A stretch of DNA of 51,149 nt, from the NCBI GenBank assembly GCA_031272405.1, contig JAISTW010000002.1, positions 1 to 51,149 on the forward strand. Direction: 5' to 3'. Made by a program: the position numbers and the translations under genes. The DNA is from Desulfovibrio sp. Lineage in GTDB: Bacteria > Desulfobacterota > Desulfovibrionia > Desulfovibrionales > Desulfovibrionaceae. Below, piece by piece: positions 29,047 through 36,845 of the stretch. A model generated the notes under the pieces. It worked only from the letters and a program-made list of their open reading frames with translations. It was not told the DNA's origin and did no database searches. The number at the start of each line of letters is the position of its first letter. The stretch's first letter is position 1.

Positions 29047-30450
29047 TCATTCCTGAAATGCTCGGCAAATGTCCGCGCATTCCTCTTCAAGCCTGTTGCC
29101 GCGCGAGCCCTTGAACAGGAGCAGGGCGCCGTTGCGGGCGATTTTGTTCTCGCGCAGCAGCGCGTTCAGGGCATGGATGAAATCCGCGCGTTCCCGAATG
29201 GGGAAGAACAGACCCCCATAGCCGCCTTTTTCAAGGCCAAGGCGAACCTGGGCCTCATGTCCGCCTTTCCAGAACACCCCGGCGGGGTTGATATCGGCCA
29301 GACGCCGTCCGAGCTTTTCGTGCTCAATCCCGGCCATAAGGCCGAGTTCACGCATTTCGCCGAGTACGGGAACAAGGGCGCGTTTGTCCGCAATCTCCAC
29401 AGCGGCGTCCAGCATGCGCCGCATGGAGAGTGGATTGGCGTTGTAGGTGTCGTCAATGATTTCCCATTGCCCTATTTTTTTGCGTGAAAAACGCTGCGCG
29501 GGAATCGGCGCGTCCGCGACGCCGGCCACGATTTCCGCGGCTGAAAGTCCCAGCAGATGAGCGGCGGCGGCGGCGGCGGCGCAGTTTTCAGCGCCGTATT
29601 GTCCGCGGAAGGGCGCTGTGACGGTGATTGTTTCTCCATCAAGGCAAAGGCGATAGCGGCCGCGCGCGCCGTTCCTCTCCGCTTCCCGCGCCGGGCCTTC
29701 GTAGGCCGCGTAATAGCGGACATCGGGGTTGACGGCGCTGAAAAAGTCCAATTTCGCGCCGCTGCTTACGGCTTCCCGCATGAGGTCAGGGTAATCGGCG
29801 CTGACAAGTCCCCGACCATCCTGACTCAGATATTGGAGCAGGGCGGATTTGTGGGCGGCGACGCCCCTTGCTCCCAGGCGTTCCGTATGGCCCGCGCCTG
29901 CATTGAGAATCAGTCCCAAATCGGGACGCAGCACCGCGCCCAGTTCCTCCATGTCCCCTTCTTTGCTGATGCCCGCCTCCATCACCCAGAAACATTCATC
30001 GCCGTCCGTGGCCAGCATGGAGCGGGGCAGACCTATCTGATTGTTGTAATTCAGGGCGTTGCGCGCTGTTTTGCCGTGCTTCGCCAAAATATGCGCCAAC
30101 AGTTCCTTCACTGTCGTCTTGCCGGCGGTTCCTGTAAGACCGACGACAACGGCCTGTGTTTTTTCCCTCCAGAGCAGGGCCATGTCGCCCAGCGCTCTCA
30201 CGGTGTCCTCCACAAGCAGCACCGGCACGTCAATCTGCGGCAGCGCGCGGGAGGCGAGCACGGCCGCGGCTCCGGCCTGTTGCGCCTGCCGCGCGAAATC
30301 GTGGCCGTCGGCATGTTCCCCGGGCAGGCAGACAAAAAGGGCGCCGGGAACGGCCTGGCGGCTGTCGGTCACGACGGAAGTTATCTCTCTGTCCTCATCC
30401 GGCGGCGCAAGGCCGAGGCGGACGGAAATTTCGGAACAGTTCATTCGCAC
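29047..30450 (-). CDS. murF: UDP-MurNAc-tripeptide--D-Ala-D-Ala ligase
   Basis: Adds the D-Ala-D-Ala dipeptide to complete the UDP-MurNAc-pentapeptide. The ATP loop reads GTAGKTTVKEL (near residue 105); NYNNQIGLP and DDTYNANP are family signatures. Length 467 residues. Its start overlaps the murE stop by 10 bases. The dipeptide must come from a Ddl encoded elsewhere. Confidence 0.96.
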   Translation of the reverse strand: MRMNCSEISVRLGLAPPDEDREITSVVTDSRQAVPGALFVCLPGEHADGHDFARQAQQAGAAAVLASRALPQIDVPVLLVEDTVRALGDMALLWREKTQAVVVGLTGTAGKTTVKELLAHILAKHGKTARNALNYNNQIGLPRSMLATDGDECFWVMEAGISKEGDMEELGAVLRPDLGLILNAGAGHTERLGARGVAAHKSALLQYLSQDGRGLVSADYPDLMREAVSSGAKLDFFSAVNPDVRYYAAYEGPAREAERNGARGRYRLCLDGETITVTAPFRGQYGAENCAAAAAAAHLLGLSAAEIVAGVADAPIPAQRFSRKKIGQWEIIDDTYNANPLSMRRMLDAAVEIADKRALVPVLGEMRELGLMAGIEHEKLGRRLADINPAGVFWKGGHEAQVRLGLEKGGYGGLFFPIRERADFIHALNALLRENKIARNGALLLFKGSRGNRLEEECADICRAFQE

Positions 30451-31898
30451 GAGAGCAGCTCCCGCACGGTTTCCTGATCGCTGTAACGGTGTTTGACGCC
30501 GTTGACGATCTGGTAGTCCTCATGCCCTTTGCCGGCGATCAGCAGGGCATCGTCTTCGCCCAGCATATCCAGGGCCAGGGCGGTGGCCGCGCGTCGATCC
30601 GGTTCCGTGATGACTTTGTCCGCTTCGGCCAGACCGGGCAACACGTCGGCCATGATGTCTTCCGGATCCTCAAAACGCGGATTGTCCGACGTGAGAACGG
30701 CGATATCGGAATAACGCGCCACAGCCTTGCCCATGAGCGGGCGTTTTGTTTTGTCGCGGTTTCCGCCACAGCCGAACACAGTGACGATTCGCGCAAATCC
30801 GGCGCCGCGCAAGGTTTTGAGCACATTTTCCAGGGCGTCCGGCGTGTGGGCATAATCCACAAATATGTGCAGGCCCCGTGGATTGGAAATCCGCTCCATC
30901 CTTCCACATACGCCGGCAAAGGAGGACAGGGCGGCAAGGTCTTTCGGGGCAAGCCCGAACTGGAGCCCCAGGGCCTGCGCCGCCAGGAGATTGGATGCGT
31001 TGAAGCCGCCCGGCAGGGGGGAGGTCAGAACCCATTCGGCATCCGCGAAGCGCATGCGCAGTTTGAGGCCCCGGGACCCGCCCCTGACGATTTCCCCCTT
31101 CAGGGCAGGACGGCGCGTCCCGTTCTCAAGCCCGAAAGACAGCGCCCCTGGACACAGGGCAAGCAGGCGACGGCCGAAAGCATCGTCGCAGTTGACCGCC
31201 GTGAATTTGTCCTTGCGCGGGAGTTCAAGAAACAATTTTGTTTTGGCGGCAAAGTAACTTTCAATATCCTTGTGATAATCCAGATGATCCTGGGTAAGAT
31301 TGGTGAAAACGGCGCCGTCGAAGGGGATGCCGTGTACGCGTTGCTGTTCCAGGGCATGGGATGACACTTCCATGATCGCCATGCTGACGCCGGCTCCGGC
31401 CATGTCGGCCAGCAGGGAATGCACAGTCAGCGTATCCGGCGTCGTCAGCGGGGCGATCTGCTCGTGACCGGGCCAGCGATAGGCGATGGTGCCCATCACT
31501 CCGACTTTTTCGCCGGCGGCCTTGAAGAGATGCTCCAGCATGCCGGATACGGTTGTTTTACCGTTTGTTCCGGTCACGGCGAGAATTTTCAGGGGAAGTT
31601 CATCCGTGCGCCAACGGGCCTGGGCAAGCCGCCAGAGGGCTTCGCGCGGGTCTTCATGGCGCACGATGCGGCAGCGGTTCGCTGCCGCCAGAATTTCCCG
31701 TTCCACATCCGGTCTGCAAACGATCACGTCGGCGCCTGCCGAGGCCGCGTCCGGTATGAATCGCGCTCCGTTTTCGTTTTCGCCCGGTACCGCGACAAAG
31801 ATGTCGCCCGGCCGCACGGCGCGTGAATCAGAACGAGGCTCCAGCCCGCCTTCGCGGCACAAGTCCAGAAGCGCGGCAAAATCCGGATTCATGCTCAT
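30441..31898 (-). CDS. murE: UDP-MurNAc-dipeptide--meso-diaminopimelate ligase
   Basis: Adds the third stem amino acid. The DNPR motif (in TSDNPRFEDP) is the mark of meso-diaminopimelate specificity, as expected for a Gram-negative. GTNGKTT is the ATP loop. The ATG at 31898 is chosen because it overlaps the ftsI stop as ATGA, the pattern used throughout this cluster (485 residues). An ATG two codons later (31892) has better spacing from GGAG and could also be used. Confidence 0.96.
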   Translation of the reverse strand: MSMNPDFAALLDLCREGGLEPRSDSRAVRPGDIFVAVPGENENGARFIPDAASAGADVIVCRPDVEREILAAANRCRIVRHEDPREALWRLAQARWRTDELPLKILAVTGTNGKTTVSGMLEHLFKAAGEKVGVMGTIAYRWPGHEQIAPLTTPDTLTVHSLLADMAGAGVSMAIMEVSSHALEQQRVHGIPFDGAVFTNLTQDHLDYHKDIESYFAAKTKLFLELPRKDKFTAVNCDDAFGRRLLALCPGALSFGLENGTRRPALKGEIVRGGSRGLKLRMRFADAEWVLTSPLPGGFNASNLLAAQALGLQFGLAPKDLAALSSFAGVCGRMERISNPRGLHIFVDYAHTPDALENVLKTLRGAGFARIVTVFGCGGNRDKTKRPLMGKAVARYSDIAVLTSDNPRFEDPEDIMADVLPGLAEADKVITEPDRRAATALALDMLGEDDALLIAGKGHEDYQIVNGVKHRYSDQETVRELLSCE

Positions 31899-34003
31899 TT
31901 CTCCGAAAGCCACAGAATGTACTCCGCCGTTTTGCCGTCTTCCGGCCAGGCGCTTCCGGCGGGCGGGCTCTGGCGCACCACGCGCGTTCCGTCGCCCCTT
32001 ATTTCCGGAACAATGCCTCCCCTGGCGAAAAGCTCCACAGCGTTGCGCACGGATTTGCCCTTGACGTCGGGTATGCTTTCCGCGGCTTTGGCCAGATGGT
32101 AGGGCAGCCGCATCTCCTGTTTTTTCACGGCCGGACGCATGTTTTCCATGAAGGCGGGAATATCCGCGTCGGCCAGCCTGAGTTTGCGCAGACGCCTTGA
32201 TGCCGTGTCGGCGGCATATCCTTCCGGCTTTCCATCCCGAAGGCCCGGTTGGGTCAATCCGGCATAGGTCAGAATTCGGGTCGCGATTTCACGGAAGACC
32301 GGCGCGGCCACAACGCCGCCGAACTGATTGTTCAGCGGTTCGTCAATCATGATCAGAATCAGATAGTTGGGGGATTCGGCCGGGAAAAAACCGACGAAGG
32401 ATGCCAGTCTTTTGGTGCCGTACCCTCCGGCCTTGTGATCGGCCTTTTGCGCCGTGCCCGTCTTGCCCGCCGTGCTGACGCCGTCAAGGCGCGCCCGTTT
32501 GCCCGTGCCGTCCTTTTCCTGCACGACATCTTTCATCATGCGCGAAACTTCACGAGTCGCAGCTGCCGAAAAAACACGTTTGCGGCGTTCTTCCACCAAA
32601 GCATCGGTTTTGACAAGGCGCAGCGGCTTGAAAACGCCGTCGTTCAGAAGCGTGAGATAGGCTTGCGCCATCTGCAGGCCGGTGACGGATATGCTTTGTC
32701 CAAAGGAGGTGGACATGATGTCGATTTCGCTCCAGTCACGCGGTATGCGCAGCTTTCCGCCGCTTTCCGCCACAGGCAGCCCGGTTCTCTGACCAAAGCC
32801 CAGCGAATGCAGATACTTGTAAAAGGTGGACGCCCCCAGGGACAAGCCTATTTTGGCCATGCCGATATTGGACGAGTAACGCAAGACCTTGGAAGCGGGA
32901 AGAACGCCGTAACTCGCGGTGTCCCTGATGGTGAAATTTTTGCTCACCCATTTGCCGCCTTCGCAATCAATAGGCGTTGTCGGAGTGACCTTGTTTTCCT
33001 GCAGGGCGGCCGCCATGACGAAGGGCTTGAAGGTCGAACCGGGTTCCAGGGCGTCCGAGGCCAGACGGTTGCGGTAAATCAGCGGGCTTGACTCCCGGAA
33101 GTTGTTGGGATTGAAGAGCGGAACCTGCGCCCAGGCCATGATGTCGCCGCTGGATACATCCACGACGAGGGCGCCGCCCCAGCGCGCGCCGGATTCCTTG
33201 ACGACCTGCTCCATGGCTTCTTCCGCGAAAAACTGCATCCGCGCGTCCAGCGTCAGGGTTATGTCCTCGCCGCGCGGTTCCGGAATCCCCTCTTCCCTCA
33301 GATAAAAACGGCGGCCTTTGGCGTCTTTTTGAACAATCAGCCGTGTCGGGATGCAACCGAGACGCGCGTCCATGGAGCGCTCAAGTCCTTCCAGCCCCCT
33401 GTCGTCCTGACCGACAAAGCCCAGGAGCTGCCCGGCAAGATGCTTGGACGGATACACCCTGTCGTATTCGCGCAAAAGGCCTATCCCGGCAATGCCGGCC
33501 TTTCGCACGGCCTCGGCGCCGGAGTCGTCAATCTTGCGTTTCAGGTAGATAAAATGCCCCCTTGCCGTGGAGAGTTTTCTGTATATCTCTTGAGGCTCCT
33601 CGCCGAGAATCGGCCCCAGCACGTTGGCCGCATGTTCAAAGTCCTGTATTTTCCGCGGCCAGGCGCACACCGATTTGGCCTCCACGCTGCTGGCGAGCGC
33701 CTGACCGTTGCGGTCATAAATCATGCCGCGCCGCCCGGAAACAAGTTCCGAAAGCATGTGCTGCCGTCTGGCCTTTTCCGCCAGACGCGGCCCCTCAAGC
33801 ATTTGCAGATACCATGCCCTTCCCCAGAGCGCGATCCAGAGAACGCAAAGGAAGCCGACAACCAGGTTTATCCTCACGCGTCCCCAGTCCCTGTTTCCCG
33901 CCGAACGGGAAACCGCGCCTGGCTGCGCCTGGAGCGGCGTCCGGCTGTTCCGTGGTTTGGCGAAGTTGCCGCGCCCTTTTCGGCCTAAAGGAAAAACAAA
34001 CAT
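31895..34003 (-). CDS. ftsI: septal transpeptidase FtsI (PBP3/SpoVD-like) with C-terminal PASTA domain
   Basis: Class B penicillin-binding protein that cross-links septal peptidoglycan in the periplasm. An N-terminal cytoplasmic tail (1-45) is followed by one membrane anchor (about 46-65), a dimerisation region, and the transpeptidase domain with S323-x-x-K (STFK), SSN and K514-T-G-T. The last ~60 residues (from about IPDVKGKS) form a single PASTA-like domain, common in Gram-positive PBPs and absent from E. coli FtsI; the 702-residue length reflects this. GGGAG precedes the ATG by 5 bases. Confidence 0.95.
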   Translation of the reverse strand: MFVFPLGRKGRGNFAKPRNSRTPLQAQPGAVSRSAGNRDWGRVRINLVVGFLCVLWIALWGRAWYLQMLEGPRLAEKARRQHMLSELVSGRRGMIYDRNGQALASSVEAKSVCAWPRKIQDFEHAANVLGPILGEEPQEIYRKLSTARGHFIYLKRKIDDSGAEAVRKAGIAGIGLLREYDRVYPSKHLAGQLLGFVGQDDRGLEGLERSMDARLGCIPTRLIVQKDAKGRRFYLREEGIPEPRGEDITLTLDARMQFFAEEAMEQVVKESGARWGGALVVDVSSGDIMAWAQVPLFNPNNFRESSPLIYRNRLASDALEPGSTFKPFVMAAALQENKVTPTTPIDCEGGKWVSKNFTIRDTASYGVLPASKVLRYSSNIGMAKIGLSLGASTFYKYLHSLGFGQRTGLPVAESGGKLRIPRDWSEIDIMSTSFGQSISVTGLQMAQAYLTLLNDGVFKPLRLVKTDALVEERRKRVFSAAATREVSRMMKDVVQEKDGTGKRARLDGVSTAGKTGTAQKADHKAGGYGTKRLASFVGFFPAESPNYLILIMIDEPLNNQFGGVVAAPVFREIATRILTYAGLTQPGLRDGKPEGYAADTASRRLRKLRLADADIPAFMENMRPAVKKQEMRLPYHLAKAAESIPDVKGKSVRNAVELFARGGIVPEIRGDGTRVVRQSPPAGSAWPEDGKTAEYILWLSEK

Positions 34004-34039
34004 ATGCTCTCCCGCCGGAGAATTATCCGGAAGGACCTT

Positions 34040-34342
34040 TTAACGCAGTTCCATTCTGCGTATTTGTCCCGCCTTTGGTTCCTTCATGTCCAGTTCCTCG
34101 GCGCGTTTTTGCAATTCATGGGGAGAAAGCAACCTGCCCCGCTCCACTTCCAGTTTGGCCTGCAGATCCCGCTTTTCATGCAGTTCATTCTGCAACATGT
34201 TTATAAAGTACGTCGTGTCTATGCGGCCGATATTGCTCCAAACCAGGATGAGCCCCATTATCATGCCGGCCAGAACTTCCACGGCCAGGGCCAAAATCCA
34301 GCCCTTGTCGCCTGATTTTCTTTGCGCGGGGTTGTTTATCAT
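34040..34342 (-). CDS. ftsL: cell division protein FtsL (FtsL/FtsB-like)
   Basis: Small bitopic divisome protein of 100 residues. It has a short cytoplasmic tail, one membrane helix (about 15-36) and a periplasmic heptad-rich coiled coil (about 45-75), ending in a basic tail. The family is poorly conserved, so the call relies on topology, length and place between rsmH and ftsI. The ATG at 34342 overlaps the rsmH stop as ATGA; the longer open frame upstream is an artefact of the rsmH region. Confidence 0.88.
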   Translation of the reverse strand: MINNPAQRKSGDKGWILALAVEVLAGMIMGLILVWSNIGRIDTTYFINMLQNELHEKRDLQAKLEVERGRLLSPHELQKRAEELDMKEPKAGQIRRMELR

Positions 34343-35370
34343 GTCCGGCTTCCGCTGTTGTGATGCCCTTGCGCCGACGTGTTCCCCGGCGGCGCATAGT
34401 CGGCCGTTTTTTCCACGGCGCGCAGCTTCGCGCTGCTCGCGCGCGGATTCGCCGCCAGTTCGACGGCGTCGGCCTGCAAGGGTTTTTTGTACAGATTTCG
34501 GACTTCCGGCTGATGCCCGCAAACGCATACCGGCCCCTGCCCGACGCATCGGCATCCTTCCGCCCAGCGGCGCACGGCATGTTTGACCAGACGGTCTTCC
34601 AGCGAATGAAAGGTGATGATGACCAACCTGCCGCCGACAGGCAACCAGGCGAGAATGTCTTTCAAAAAATGTTCCAGTTCTCCAAGCTCGTCGTTGATGG
34701 CCATGCGCAAGGCCTGGAACGTCCGCGTAGCCGGATGACGCCGCGCCTTGCGGCGCCACGCTGGCGGATACGCCTTTTCCACCAGGCAGGCCAGTTCCGC
34801 CGTGCTGTTGATGGGCGCCTTTTGCCGCGCTTCCACGATGAAGCGCGCGATTCTGCCGGCCTGGGGGTCTTCCCCGAGAGTGGCTATGCATTCCTTGAGG
34901 CGGACGAAGTTTTCCCGATTTACCCAGTGCCAGGCGGATTTCTCCCCCGAATTCCTGTCCATGCGCATGTCCAGCGGGCCATCGGAAAGAAAGCTGAAAC
35001 CGCGTTCGTTTTCGTCAAGCTGCAGGGATGAAACGCCGACATCCAAAAGCGCTCCGTCGATTTTTGCCCAGCCCAGCTCTTTGAGCGCGGCGGCGAAGCC
35101 GCTGTATCTGGAGTGAAACAAATGGACGCGCCGCCCATAAGCCGCCAGCCGTTCACGCGCGACAGCCAGGGCGTCTTCGTCCCTGTCCAGACCGCAAACC
35201 TCAATGTCCGGCGCGGCGGCCAGCAAGGCCGCGCTGTGGCCTCCAAGCCCCACCGTTCCGTCCAAATATCGTCCGCCCGCGCGTGGCGAGAGCGCTGCCA
35301 GGGTTTGCGTCAGCAACACCGGAACATGGTCGGGCGCAATCCGTTTTTCTTCAAGCAGCACCTGGGCCAT
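34339..35370 (-). CDS. rsmH: 16S rRNA (cytosine-1402-N4)-methyltransferase RsmH
   Basis: SAM-dependent methyltransferase that modifies C1402 in the ribosomal decoding centre. It begins with HVPVLL and the SAM loop DGTVGLGGHSAALL and has the family motifs LDVGVSSLQLD and ITFHSLEDRLVK. It is 343 residues long. It sits between mraZ (8-base gap) and ftsL (4-base overlap), its usual place in the dcw cluster. Also called mraW. Confidence 0.97.
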   Translation of the reverse strand: MAQVLLEEKRIAPDHVPVLLTQTLAALSPRAGGRYLDGTVGLGGHSAALLAAAPDIEVCGLDRDEDALAVARERLAAYGRRVHLFHSRYSGFAAALKELGWAKIDGALLDVGVSSLQLDENERGFSFLSDGPLDMRMDRNSGEKSAWHWVNRENFVRLKECIATLGEDPQAGRIARFIVEARQKAPINSTAELACLVEKAYPPAWRRKARRHPATRTFQALRMAINDELGELEHFLKDILAWLPVGGRLVIITFHSLEDRLVKHAVRRWAEGCRCVGQGPVCVCGHQPEVRNLYKKPLQADAVELAANPRASSAKLRAVEKTADYAPPGNTSAQGHHNSGSRT

Positions 35371-35378
35371 TGTCCCCC

Positions 35379-35825
35379 CTACAGAGCAATGCTTACTCCG
35401 GCGTTCGCCAATTCGTCGGAAACGTCTTCCTGCACAAGATCGTCAAAGCTGTTCTGGTCCCATATCTGAAAATTGGAGTTCAGGCCGACGAGCATGACAT
35501 CCTTTTGCAGGCCGACTTCCCGCATGAGCGATTGCGGGATGAGCACGCGGCCTTGAATGTCCGGAACCAGTTCCTGCCCCAGCCCGACGAATTTGGCCTT
35601 GAAGTGAAAAAGCTTCAGAGAGGGCAGGGGGATGCTGTTCAACCGCTCGGTGATTTCTTCCCATATGTGCGGCAGGTAGGCCACAAGACATCCGTTGTAG
35701 GCGGTCAGCCAGAAAGCCCCCGCTTCGTTGTCCGTGAAAAGGGCTTCGCGGTATTCCGCAGGCAGCATGAGCCTGCCTTTCGGGTCAAGCCTCCGTGAAA
35801 GGCTTTTATTGAACAGCTTTTGCAC
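35379..35825 (-). CDS. mraZ: transcriptional regulator MraZ
   Basis: DNA-binding protein that represses its own dcw promoter in other bacteria. The 148-residue protein has two SpoVT/AbrB-like halves marked by LDPKGRLMLP and DIQGRVLIP. The start is a GTG at 35825; an in-frame TAA two codons upstream rules out a longer protein. No good Shine-Dalgarno is present, because the operator repeats run almost up to the start codon. It is the first gene of the dcw cluster. Confidence 0.95.
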   Translation of the reverse strand: MQKLFNKSLSRRLDPKGRLMLPAEYREALFTDNEAGAFWLTAYNGCLVAYLPHIWEEITERLNSIPLPSLKLFHFKAKFVGLGQELVPDIQGRVLIPQSLMREVGLQKDVMLVGLNSNFQIWDQNSFDDLVQEDVSDELANAGVSIAL

Positions 35826-35830
35826 GATTT

Positions 35831-35865
35831 ACCACAATTTTACATTTTTTACCACGTTTTCCCAC
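35831..35865 (-). promoter_or_regulatory. MraZ operator: four 10-base direct repeats
   Basis: On the minus strand GTGGG, GTGGT, ATGTA and GTGGT recur at exact 10-base intervals, separated by AT-rich 5-mers. This matches the known MraZ-binding pattern of TGGGN-type repeats at one-helical-turn spacing. The array starts at the -10 element and covers the predicted transcription start and leader of mraZ, so bound MraZ would block the promoter. The third repeat is degenerate. Confidence 0.8.
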
Positions 35866-35893
35866 TTATGATCCAAAGCCCCTCCTGTGTCAA
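35865..35893 (-). promoter_or_regulatory. promoter of the dcw cluster
   Basis: A perfect -35 TTGACA (35893-35888) and -10 CATAAG (35870-35865) are 17 bases apart. The predicted start is near 35858, leaving a leader of about 33 bases made of the MraZ repeats. Confidence 0.75.
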
Positions 35894-35981
35894 CAAGATG
35901 GAGGGCGGTGGTGTTGGAGAAAATTATATTTTTATATATAATTATTGGATATTATTGTATAAAAAAATTATTTTCCCGTGT

Positions 35982-36020
35982 AAAAAAGTGATCCGCAGGG
36001 TTGCCGTTACCCTGCGGATC
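35982..36020 (-). terminator. intrinsic terminator upstream of mraZ
   Basis: A perfect 12-bp stem (GATCCGCAGGGT/ACCCTGCGGATC, 35990-36001 with 36009-36020) with a 7-base loop is followed on the minus strand by AC and six T. It would end a minus-strand transcript coming from the RNA locus before it reaches the mraZ promoter. Confidence 0.8.
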
Positions 36021-36380
36021 GTGGGATGGAGAGACCGTTTGCCGGCGGTCTTTCCATTCAATCGGGGCGCTTCGTCGGCAGCACGGGAGAGAATCTGCGC
36101 GGTGGAAGTCGGGCCTCTGCGCCGGCGCCGACGTCAAGCGTCAGCCCGGCGGGGGCCCATGCCCCGGTTGATTTTTCAGTCTGATTATTTAACGGTCTCG
36201 TCTCCGGGCGGTTTTTTTCATGTATTTCTGCGGCTCCATTCTCAATGAAGATTATCAGAGCGTCTGCTTTTTTTCTACAGCCAATCCGACTTTTTTTTCA
36301 TATTTTTCAAACCGGCTGCAACTGTTCGCATGGCCCTCCGGAACTTCGTCCCGCCGCAAAAAAGACGTTTATCCTGCTGA
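35982..36380 (-). ncRNA. candidate structured non-coding RNA of unknown family
   Basis: A predicted transcript of about 400 bases runs from a near-consensus promoter (36415-36387) to an intrinsic terminator (35982-36020). The promoter-distal half is strongly structured: a 12-bp hairpin at 36026-36057, a long two-part stem joining 36068-36079 to 36127-36140, and a GGGGC/GCCCC hairpin near 36151-36164. The segment at 36193-36199 can also pair with 36031-36037, an alternative to the second hairpin. Only tiny open frames are present, for example a 17-codon frame behind GGAGG and a 15-codon frame containing MKKTARRR. I looked for RNase P, tmRNA, SRP and 6S signatures and found none. The second hairpin pairs slightly better as plus-strand RNA (G-U wobble), so strand is not certain. 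Confidence 0.55.
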
Positions 36381-36386
36381 TGTGAA

Positions 36387-36415
36387 CTTATATATCCTTT
36401 TTTTAAAAATGTCAA
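36387..36415 (-). promoter_or_regulatory. strong promoter driving the candidate RNA
   Basis: TTGACA (36415-36410) and TATAAG (36392-36387) lie exactly 17 bases apart on the minus strand with an AT-rich spacer, 11 of 12 bases matching the sigma-70 consensus. No protein gene lies downstream before the terminator at 35982-36020. Confidence 0.75.
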
Positions 36416-36484
36416 GTCCAAAAGGTTCTGTATAAATCAGAAAAATGGCCTACTCTCCCCTTCATATCGAAAACGGGGAAGCAT

Positions 36485-36808
36485 ATGGGCGACTTCAACA
36501 CCACGCTGGGGCAGCGTATTCGTGAATTGCGGACAATCAGGAGCCTTTCTCAGGACAATCTCGCCGAACGGGCCGGAATAAGCGTCAAGCACCTGGGAAA
36601 AATCGAACGGGGCAGCGTCAACGCTTCCATCAAGTGCCTGTCGGATATAGCTTCGGCGCTGGACATGCCGATCCGGGACATGCTGGAAACCGAACATGCT
36701 CTGGATAGGGGGACACTCCAGACCAACCTGCGCATCCTGCTTTCACGACTGTCCGCCAGGGACATGCGCGTCGTCTACAGGCTCGCCAAGTTTCTCAGTG
36801 AAAGCTGA
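36485..36808 (+). CDS. XRE-family helix-turn-helix regulator
   Basis: A 107-residue DNA-binding protein with a single N-terminal HTH (about residues 8-62: LGQRIRELR, LSQDNLAERAGIS, HLGKIERG). A short C-terminal helical tail may dimerise. No ligand domain is present. GGGGAAGC precedes the ATG. It diverges from the candidate RNA, whose promoter lies about 70-100 bases upstream of its start, and is convergent with the Crp-like regulator. Target genes are unknown; the RNA promoter or its own gene are reasonable guesses. Confidence 0.88.
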   Translation: MGDFNTTLGQRIRELRTIRSLSQDNLAERAGISVKHLGKIERGSVNASIKCLSDIASALDMPIRDMLETEHALDRGTLQTNLRILLSRLSARDMRVVYRLAKFLSES

Positions 36809-36845
36809 GCATGCGCCGCATTGATTTTTTTATTGTCATCAAACC

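Noticed and set aside
35990..36165. RNase P RNA, tmRNA, SRP RNA or a cobalamin riboswitch in the mraZ upstream gap
   Set aside because: The RNase P GAGGAAAGTCC block, the tmRNA tRNA-like ends, the SRP GGAAGCAGC loop and the B12-box are all missing. A GGTGGAAGTC stretch on the plus strand was too little to support any of them.
35820..36248. 142-codon plus-strand open frame over the mraZ operator and RNA locus
   Set aside because: Composition is erratic, it crosses promoter and terminator elements and has no domain, so a non-coding explanation is better.
36809..36845. Terminator between the XRE and Crp-like genes
   Set aside because: A T run is present but I could not find a convincing stem before it.
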